Made by a program: the position numbers and the translations under genes. DNA of 64,000 nucleotides from Rhizopus arrhizus. Its lineage: Eukaryota > Mucoromycota > Mucoromycetes > Mucorales > Rhizopodaceae. The stretch spans positions 1,126,001 to 1,190,000 of the forward strand of contig JAKZZE010000009.1 of assembly GCA_024220505.1 (NCBI GenBank), read 5' to 3'. Shown piece by piece: positions 56,396 to 64,000 of the stretch. The notes under the pieces were generated by a model that worked only from the letters and a program-made list of their open reading frames with translations, was not told where the DNA came from and ran no database searches. The stretch's first letter is position 1. The number at the start of each line of letters is the position of its first letter.

Positions 56396-57600
56396 TTATA
56401 ATCTTACTATTACAATGTAAATCTCTAAATCTCTAAAAGAGAAACTGTTTCCTCTACAGCAATTTTTTATAAAAGCTTCTGGACGCCCTTTGTTTTTGAA
56501 AACGGAGTTTACAATATCAAGCATATTCTTGCTCGCATTAACGTCTCGTTGCCAAAGTATTCCGTATGATTTACACTCCAGTATACTATTGCAGCTTTCC
56601 TTCATGCTATACTCTTTTTGTTTGCTTCCTTGTATAACAGCTATTGCGAAACTATTCCAGATTAACAGGTCAGGATGAAATTGAATAACGATTGGAATAG
56701 AAATGTACTTGAAAAGTCAGGTATTCATTTATATCTACTAATGCACAACGCATCTGGTTTCGTCGTTAAGTAGTTTGATATAAAAAATAATGGTAGTACT
56801 GGAAAGGACTTTTTCATGGAAATATTAATCTTCTTCATTCCATCGCCAAACATTATCAGTGATAAGACTTCAAATTATTTAAACTTGGCGGGCAACCAAC
56901 GATGGATAGCTTTCCCTTTTGGCGCCTTTTTCTTGATATTTTTTTTTGACAAAGCATATCCTTTTTTTAAAAAAATTCTTTCAGGTATTCTCATTCTTCT
57001 TCTACTTCTGTTTCACCTTTTCTTTTGTTGTATTTCTTACCATCATTGATAGGAATATTTGCCATATCATCATTGATGCTCTGATGCCCTTGATAATCAT
57101 GGAATTTGAAAGGTGCAGACTTGAGTCCGTAGAATTCAAAAAAAAAAAAAAAAAAAAAAAAAAGGTTCAATTCTTCAAGCGCTTTTTTCGCGATTAGTCT
57201 TTATAGGTAATTAGGAATGTAGTTTTCGCATTAGGAAGGCTAGTTTTAATTTCTTTTATGCCTTCTTCTATCTCCAACCTATCCACATATTTTATTCCTA
57301 CCATAGGAACCTGTATAACATCTCCTTTCCCCGGAACTGCATCTTCGTATCAGAATAGAGTCATTTTCATCATTAATGACAGCTGTAAAAACTTGTTTTC
57401 GTCTTGGATCTAATATTATTGCTTGAATGTACTTTTCAACTTCGTTTTCTTTAAAGTCTTCTAACTCTAACTTGATTTCACTACTTTTATCTTTTTTAGA
57501 TCTAGCAAAAAGGAGGCAAGCGTCAAAGCCATCTGTATGAACATTACAATAAAACATATACTTCCCATTTTTAGCTACCTCTTGAAGTCATTTAAGCTAA
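56396..57600 (-). pseudogene. Decayed Fanzor/TnpB-like nuclease gene (relic 2)
   Basis: Leftward, the same order of blocks as relic 1: LELEDFKENEVEKYIQAI, the RuvC-I region ILDPRRKQVFTAVI, IRRCSSGERRCYTGS, then DRLEIEEGIKEIKTSLPNA, MFGDGMK, and the zinc ribbon with RuvC-III: LECKSYGILWQRDVNASKNM followed by KNKGRPEAF. The RuvC-III Asp is kept here, unlike relic 1. One ribbon Cys is Tyr, there are stops and frameshifts, and a homopolymer of about 24 A (57139-57162) interrupts the middle. The N-terminal third is missing or unrecognisable. Confidence 0.68.
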
Positions 57601-58880
57601 TGTCTGTGGTAAAAATTAATATACACTCCCAGACAGATCCATGATGAAAAGCGTAATATCTATGTATGTATGCATACCTCTTATAGCCAAGTTTACTGAA
57701 ATCAGAAGCATTATGAAAAGTTCTGAGCATGTCACTGTAGTTATTTAGTGTTATTTGCCAATGCTTTAGTATTTTTATTTATGTATCTCCACTTGAAACG
57801 GGGGATTGAAAAAAACAAAAAAAAATTAACTAGTCATGGCATGGATATTTGGTCTTCACAATTTTTAGTTTTGTTCAACTCAACCTGCAATATATACCAG
57901 CGCCGGTATAAACTGGGCAAGAGCAGCAGACAAGTTCTTGCTTGTAGGTGCTATGGTCATTTGTTCTTCTAATTTGCTGCAAATATAACTAATTTTGCTT
58001 ATGTTTTGAAGGGAAATCAAATCTAGGCACATTGGCCATAAACGTTTGTCTTTCAGTAAAATTTCCAACAATATCCAAAAGACAAATGGTTAATCATCTT
58101 AATATTCAATTCCTAGTGAAGCGTAAGGTTGTTATTCATTATGCATTGCATATACATCACTTATTGAAACTTACAGTATAGATAGCTTTTATACTTCTGT
58201 GAAAATAGTACAACATCCTTTTCTCAAAGCTTTCAACAACGTTGTTTAAATAGGTTATAGCTACAATAGCACATCCAGCTGACAGAGCATCTCTATAATC
58301 TTTAGGCTGAAGATAGTCGAGGGAAATCCGGCCTTGAATTTATCAAAAGCAAACACAATTGAACTGTTCACAAAGCTCAATCATCGAAGAGATAAAATCG
58401 ACAATTTGCTTGTCAGTGTATGATTTGCAAGATACTTACTTTTTGGGATAATTATTGCAGCAATATTACTTGCAAAGCTTTTAGGAAAAATCTTGTATTC
58501 TGATTTTTCGATCTTTTCAACTGTGTTTTGCTCGTTATCTGCTACTTCATTAATTGTTCCAAACATGATCAACATCAAGCTGGAGTAAATTTCGGCTACT
58601 TGTTCCTCAAAGCTATTGAAATTTTCAAGAGAAAGATATCCATATGAACATCTATTGTCATTGTTGTTTTTAAGCTGTAATAAAATGTGTCACAAAAAAG
58701 TTCATTCCCAATTACTGCCTTTATTTTCACCAATTCAGTTACATTTTCTCAATTGACCAATAAAACTTTTCTTAGTTTAGAAGTTCTAAGTTTCCATTTT
58801 ATCAGAGAATTTTCTCAATTAATTGGAAAATGCAGCAGTAATATCTTCCACATCAAGCGTCATTTTGGTCGACACTAATG
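57601..58880 (-). other. Unidentified coding-like relics
   Basis: Leftward pieces include SLMLIMFGTINEVADNEQNT (58.56 kb) and FIPALVYIAG (57.9 kb, followed by a stop). They may be the N-terminal part of the Fanzor-like gene to the left or of another transposon gene. I cannot place them. Confidence 0.3.
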
Positions 58881-59594
58881 GCGCAAACTTTCGAAAACCG
58901 TGTTATGGCAGCATTGTTCACCGTTAGGTGATACACTCTGTATTCATTCCTTTAAGGCCCCCAAACGTGGATTCCTTCAAGAAAACATTTTACAAAAGCA
59001 ATAAGCTCTTAATTCTAAGCTGCTCTCTCTTTGCCGTCGTTCATTGTACTTGGGTCCTATTCTTTGGTTTCCCATACCTTATTCTGAACGTAGCAGATGT
59101 GTCCATTGGAGATTTAGTTGGATCTCTGGAGACCAACCAAAGCCCTGTCCTAAGCATCCTGACCACTTTCTTTCCATGAAGCATGCTATGCAATGCCTCA
59201 ATATACATCAAAGGTTACAAATATCGACTACTATTGGAGATCCTTTGTCTTTCCTTTTGAGCTCGCTGTCCACTCGCAAGCCGCGCTCCTATCAATCTGT
59301 TTCCTCTTGGTTTTTCCGCTGACCCACCATATATCTGATTCTTTTTTTTTAGCTCGATCATCTTCATCATAATAATTACCTACCTCACCTCCACTTTTTC
59401 CTGGAAAATGACTCTTGGATTGATTGTCGTAGAACTCACGCTTATATCTATGCCATGTTTTCCCCTCCTTACTCATTTACTTTCTTTTTTCTTCGTTTGT
59501 CCTTGATCCCATAAGATATTTTTTTGATTCTCTTAGCCTACTTTTTTATCTGTCTTGGGCGGTTAAAGTCTATAAGATACTGTATGCTCACTTA
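58881..59594 (+). mobile_element. LINE-B 3' fragment, 3' end cut off
   Basis: ORF2 C-terminus, with stops: SFKAPKRGFLQENI, ILWFPIPYSERSRCVHWRFS, then the Cys/His motif (CPKHPDHFLSMKHAMQCLNI H) and TTIGDPLSFLLSS. The 3' region keeps CTTGGGCG and TGCTCACTTAA. Homology to the other LINE-B copies ends there, about 45 bp before their terminus, at a TACAGTCAAACC string. Confidence 0.75.
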
Positions 59595-59626
59595 ATACAG
59601 TCAAACCTATGGAAATTGGCGTTTTC

Positions 59627-59639
59627 ACAAAAATAATTG
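59627..59639. repeat. Left target-site repeat of LINE-A copy 3
   Basis: ACAAAAATAATTG, repeated at 63661-63673. It is AT-rich, so slightly less certain than the other duplications. Confidence 0.65.
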
Positions 59640-59701
59640 TCAGAGGCTTTTTTTCCGCTAATTTATAAAACCAATACTCTGATAATAAAACGTCTCTAAG
59701 T

Positions 59702-60936
59702 ATGCCACCTGGCTCTATCAACCAAAACAATACACCAAGCATATCAAATGTTCTTACCCAAGAGGAAACTACTGAATTGATTGCGCAGTTCGAACAACAC
59801 CGTAAGGTCTTAAAATGCCCTCACTGTGAGAAACAGGGTCTCTTTCGACGAAACGACCACACTAAGACAGAACCCCGCAAGCTCTTTTCCGTTGTACCAG
59901 CTGCGGTAGTAGTTATAGAGCTATAACAATGAGATCCATTATACATTCTTTCATTTCTTCTTCTATACAGACCTCGCCTACAGAGAATGTCGAAATTTCT
60001 AGACCCTCGCAAACAACTCCGACCCATCAGCTAGACTCACTTGGTAGTCAATCAGGTGACGTACAAACTCTTCTAAACATGATCCAGCGCCTTACGCAAG
60101 AGCTTGCAGCCGCCAGATCTGAAATTGAGCAACTCCGTACCACAACTATCCAGTTACAGAACCAGTTTAACCACGAAAGATTAACTAGTAACCAACCCAT
60201 GCCACCTGTAATAACAAATACTCAATCCTCCTTTGATATCCCTGAACCCACGCCAACAGCATCACCTTGGCGTAACACCAACCAAGTACGTCGATTGAAA
60301 GAAAGCCTAATGCAGCAAAGACAACAGCGACGACAACAAAGACAAGTAGCCGCCGCCAGAATATCACAGCCACCCTCCGAGAATCAAGGCTTTAAGTACA
60401 TTTATCTCCCCACAAAGGCCCGAGTACCCATTGGCCAACTTCGCTCCCGATTGCGTAAATTGGATATCAATAATAACCGTATTCTAGATATTCACTACCC
60501 TGATCGTAATGTCGTAGCCCTACTGGTGCACAATGATTATGCCGACGAACTTCGTTCCCACCTGCAACGTTTCAAGGCAACGCTGAAAGATGATTTTAAT
60601 CCTTGTGATCCTAAAATACTTCGTGACCCCCAATACGCTGATGCTTCTGACGAAGAACGAGCCAACCTCGCCTTTATGCATCATTGCAGCCGTATGGAAC
60701 GAGTTCTGAGATTCATACATACCCCTGTTAAATTTGCTGTTGCAAGATATTTTTACGCCCAAGGATAGATCAGCAAGCAGACTTTACAGGAGAACCTGCC
60801 CTCAAGCCGACGTAACAGCGAACCAGAGTCAGATCCGCTATGTTTCGAAGATGAGAACATGAGTACCACAGATGGATATAAGAACCAAGATCTTCCTTCT
60901 GATGAGGCCTGTATGAACGATGCCTTATCATTATGA
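59702..60936 (+). pseudogene. LINE-A ORF1, copy 3 (frameshift and nonsense)
   Basis: Starts MPPGSINQNN. The zinc ribbon begins CPHCEKQGLFRRN. A one-base loss in a C-run near 59873 shifts frame, and the other half (CTSCGSSYRAITMRS) is in the next frame. The rest is open to 60768, where TAG replaces the Trp codon found in copy 1 (YSKGW). The coiled coil and the conserved block (YLPTKARVPIGQ, ILDIHYPDRN) are intact. The terminal TGA overlaps the ORF2 ATG (ATGA, 60933-60936), as in copy 1. Confidence 0.85.
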
Positions 60937-63506
60937 GTAATATTACAATTTCACTTTTCAATACAACTGTTTTAGCTCGTCAAGCCATAGGCCCTATCCT
61001 TAATATAGTTCGATCCTCTTCTGTTCTCCTCCTTACGGAAACCTGGCTCTTAAATCCACTTAAGTATCCAACGCATTGGAAACAATACCATACATATGGT
61101 ATTAAAACCCAACCTCTAGCTACCAAAGGTAGTCAAGGAATCAGTCTTCTCGTGAATCCTGACTGCAAGTATCATGTCCATCATTTTAGAACTGACGATA
61201 TACCATTAAGTCAGTACAAATTGTCTTTTACTATTGCTAACGTCTTAATCCACTGTCTTTACCTACCTCCCCATCTGGATAACCAAACCGTCAATCAAGT
61301 TTTAAACTCTTTACCGCATACAACTAGCCACACTAATACGACTATTATCTGCGGCGATTTTAATGCTAGACTGGGATCTATTGTAGGGGACCACTCAACG
61401 AACTCCAGAGGCAATCTGATCATAAGCTGGATACAAAGAAACAATATCATCCTATGGAATCAAAGGTTGGCGTATGGACAATATACTTTTATGATCCACC
61501 AGGACAGTAGCATTATTGATCTATTTATGAGTACTACTGAGCTTACTGGATCCTCCATGAGAATTCGCCAAGATCTTTCATTGGACTCGAATCATAAATT
61601 AGTGTCTCTTTCCTTTCAAATCAATGCCAGCATTCCACAACTCCCAAGGCACCCACGGATTATCTGGAATCTAGGAAAACTCAAGGACCGCAACAATCAT
61701 GAAGTATACTTGCGTCGCTTTCAGGAGTTATCCCAGCCTTTATTGCAATACCATGAAAAACATTATTATCATATGAACAATAGACTTTATGCGGTTGACT
61801 ATATAGAAAAGCTCAATGCTGACCTTTGTCAGGCAATATATACCTCACTAGATGACAGTTGCGGGAGAGTTTCACACTCTACAGATCCATTACGCGACTT
61901 CTGGACTAACAAATTGCAAGAAGCTTACGACTACCGAGAACTCTGCTACAGGAAATGGAGAAAAGCATATGGACTCAACAAGCTCCATTATTGGCTAAAG
62001 CACCAAGAAGCTAGAGCTACTCTACGTCGGCTGATCGCCCAACGTCGCCGAGAAACTTGGACCACTTTCTGTAGACAAATGGCATCTGAAGAATATACCA
62101 AGGCAATATCTAAGCTTAGCCGTATTCGCAAGAACCGAACTTTGAAACCCACTTTCTCCACTCCAGAGGGCCCACAGCATGCAGCTGATATAATGGCTTC
62201 CTACTTGGAAACTGCTTTTTCAGGTGATCTTCTTAAAAACGTCCAACTTTACGAAATCGATACCCCTATTTTACCTTTTGAAATAGATTGCCCGTTCACC
62301 AGGGACGATATTAACCTCGCTATCCGTTCCATACCAGTCAAGAAAGCACCTGGGATCGATCACCTGCGAAATGAAATGCTCCAACCAATATCTCATCTGC
62401 TAGCACCTATTCTCTTTCACCTCTTCCATATGTGCTGGGCTTGGTCATATGTCCCACATACATGGCGCATTGCCCAGGCGATACCCATAGACAAGAAAGG
62501 CTCACCATCAGATCCAGGTAATTACCGTCCAATTAGTCTGACCACTATCTTTAGAAAGATCTTGGAACGCTGCATCCAGCACATTCTATAAACCGACGGA
62601 CCACCTCTTGATATAGTCCAAGATGGCTTTAGAGAATCCCGCAGCGCATTAGATCAGGCTTTGTGCCTCACAGAAATTAGTCACATACTGCGTACACACT
62701 ACCAGGTCAAGCCTGTCTTAGCATTTCTTGACATCAAGTCCGCATATGACACAGTCAATCGCAGTTTCGTATGGGACACTCTGAGCCGCTACGTCTCATC
62801 TCCCATGCTCAACCTGTTACGTTGCCTTTTTGACGATGTGCAAATCGAAATCCTTCTCTCTAATACGACCTCTCGTCGTTTTCACCCGAAAACAGGCGTG
62901 CTTCAAGGCTCTATCCTCTCACCGTATCTCTATTCCGTCTATATAAATCAGCTTCCAGCCCAATTACGATCCCAGGCCATCACCACTGACATGTCGCCAT
63001 TAGAAACGATAAGCACATGTTCAAAACAGCCAAAAAACGCTTCCTGCAACAATCTCTAGAAAAGCGCCAACAAAGTGGGCATTACAAACTTCTTTCAAGT
63101 TGCCGTAGATCCGTATCTTTGGACCCTATCTTATGGCTACCCATGTCCTATGCAGAACGTAGTCGATATATACGGTGGAGGCTAGGTTGGTTACCTGGTG
63201 GAAAGCCGCATCCGTGTCCCAAACACCCTACGCTCAAGTTCACACGCAAACACGCCATTACTTGCCTCAATATGCACCAACGCCTCTATATGCCTAAAAC
63301 CATTACAGATCCTCTGTCGTTCCTTCTGAATATGCTTCCATCTCGCCCCTCAGTATCCTCAAATCTAGCACTCTCTTGATCCCAACGCTGGCCAGTTATA
63401 TGCTCAATATTACATGAACTGGATCAACTTCAACATGTCACAGTTATCCCCATTACTCACCCACATGGTCAGAAGCTCCTCAAATGGCTTAAACATTTCC
63501 TTTAGC
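60933..63506 (+). pseudogene. LINE-A ORF2, copy 3 (nonsense; YADD deleted)
   Basis: The endonuclease motifs are present: LLTETW, CGDFNARLG, SIIDLF and DSNHKLVS. The RT fingers block is open to a TAA at 62589-62591. The same frame then resumes with AFLDIKSAYDTVNR and GVLQGSILSPYLY. Near 63010 a deletion of about 720 bp (relative to copy 1) removes the YADD box and connection region and changes frame. The C-terminus with CPKHPTLKFTRKHAITCLNM H and WPVICSILHELDQL follows to a stop near 63506. It cannot polymerise DNA. Confidence 0.88.
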
Positions 63507-63608
63507 TCCATCTTTTATGGCTCAACGCATTTCTTCTCCCTTTACCTTTTTTACCCTTTATCCCAGAGGGGTTTTCTTCATAACATCGACATCCTAACGG
63601 ATTGACCT

Positions 63609-63652
63609 GGTCCGGGCGGACACTTGTTTTATTTTTAGCGCTCAACTGGACC
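63609..63652 (+). promoter_or_regulatory. Conserved 3'-end RNA stem of LINE-A, copy 3
   Basis: GGTCC (63609-63613) pairs with GGACC (63648-63652) and GGGCG (63614-63618) with CGCTC (63639-63643, one G-U), leaving AACT unpaired. The outermost pair is G-C where copy 1 has C-G. Confidence 0.65.
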
Positions 63653-63660
63653 TTTAATAA

Positions 63661-63673
63661 ACAAAAATAATTG
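63661..63673. repeat. Right target-site repeat of LINE-A copy 3
   Basis: ACAAAAATAATTG, as at 59627-59639. Confidence 0.65.
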
Positions 63674-63799
63674 GCGGCATTTGAAAAATAAATAACACAA
63701 GCTCAGTTCTTTTTGTCATTTTGGTGAAGAGTATTTGTCCATGCCAAGTAATTAAATTTGGCGGCTAATTTTCAATAATTTTATTGTCAAAAAAAAAAG

Positions 63800-64000
63800 T
63801 CCAAGACATCTCATAAAACACTCCCCAATTTACCTAAACCGCATGGCGCTTATAAGGAATATAAGCTATCTCCCAGCTTAAGAAAAGCTTTAGAATTGCC
63901 ATGTTATCTATTTACTGAAGGAATGAAAGATTGGGCTAAAATGCCTGATTTGTTCGATCCATATTTCAATACAGCACCAGTTGTTTTAAAAGAAGGCGAG
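63800..64000 (+). CDS. Unidentified exon at the right edge (partial)
   Basis: A frame open to the window end begins just after an A-rich acceptor (AAAAAAAG at 63799) and reads KTLPNLPKPHGAYKEYKLSP, then LRKALELPCYLFTEGMKDWA and FDPYFNTAPVVLKEGE. Its composition is protein-like. The 5' exon is not identified and I do not recognise the family. Confidence 0.4.

Larger units (their letters stand above)
59640..63660 (+). mobile_element. LINE-A copy 3: damaged full-length element
   Basis: The leader is 62 nt, similar to copy 1, followed by ORF1 and ORF2 in the same order and the conserved 3' region: box CCCAGAGGGG and stem 63609-63652. The copy is about 720 bp shorter than copy 1 owing to one internal deletion in ORF2. 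It lies immediately right of a LINE-B fragment. Confidence 0.88.

Overview
ORGANISM. This is nuclear DNA of an intron-containing, AT-rich fungus, most likely an early-diverging mould of the Mucoromycota. The evidence is short (about 45-95 nt) GT-AG introns, T-rich leaders with TATA boxes 50-120 bp before ATG codons, several long A/T homopolymers, and a gene set that is fungal throughout: Gpi1/PIG-Q, Tfb3/MAT1, Sec65/SRP19, Fcf2, a copper-fist regulator, a GH28 pectinase and a thaumatin-like protein. Prokaryotic features (operons, ribosome binding sites, CRISPR) are absent. The species assignment is inference. HOST GENES, left to right: a small Myb/SANT protein (7.05-7.66 kb, +); FCF2 (8.93-9.95, -); a kinesin-14 tail gene with no motor domain (14.26-15.52, +); GPI1 (15.83-18.42, -); an unknown 299-aa protein (18.67-19.69, -); TFB3 (21.30-22.56, -); SEC65/SRP19 (24.15-25.02, +); a biotin carboxylase-BCCP protein (26.87-28.91, -); a secreted GH28 polygalacturonase (32.08-33.34, +); a membrane-anchored ubiquitin protease (33.64-35.49, -); a Cuf1/Mac1-like copper-fist factor (38.50-40.07, +); a 66-aa single-span membrane protein (50.84-51.04, -); a thaumatin-like protein (51.25-51.94, -); an SH3-SAM-PH-CH scaffold (52.95-55.04, +); and an unidentified exon at the right edge. 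These are unrelated housekeeping or secreted functions and form no cluster. MOBILE ELEMENTS fill most of the rest. A DD34E (Tc1/IS630-type) transposase with one nonsense codon lies at the left edge. LINE-A is a dicistronic APE-type non-LTR retrotransposon. One copy is full length with both ORFs open (1443-6407, 15-bp target-site duplication) and has a tRNA-derived SINE in its leader with its own 16-bp duplication. Further LINE-A copies are a 5'-truncated one (10292-10905, 14-bp duplication), an old relic (29.5-30.7 kb), an internally deleted one (40.37-41.86 kb) and a damaged full-length one (59640-63660, 13-bp repeat). LINE-B is present as 3' fragments and LINE-C (zf-RVT type) as relics. Two decayed Fanzor/TnpB-like nuclease genes lie at 11.6-13.9 and 56.4-57.6 kb, and a relic resembling PD-(D/E)XK (Rpn-like) nucleases lies at 42.2-43.8 kb. 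MOST INTERESTING: LINE-A ORF1 begins with a zinc ribbon like that of bacterial insertion-sequence transposases; ORF1 and ORF2 overlap by ATGA in both copies where it can be read; and the LINE-A 3' end carries a stem that covaries between copies, with a partly similar one in LINE-B. The motorless kinesin-14 and the four-domain SH3-SAM-PH-CH protein are the notable host genes.
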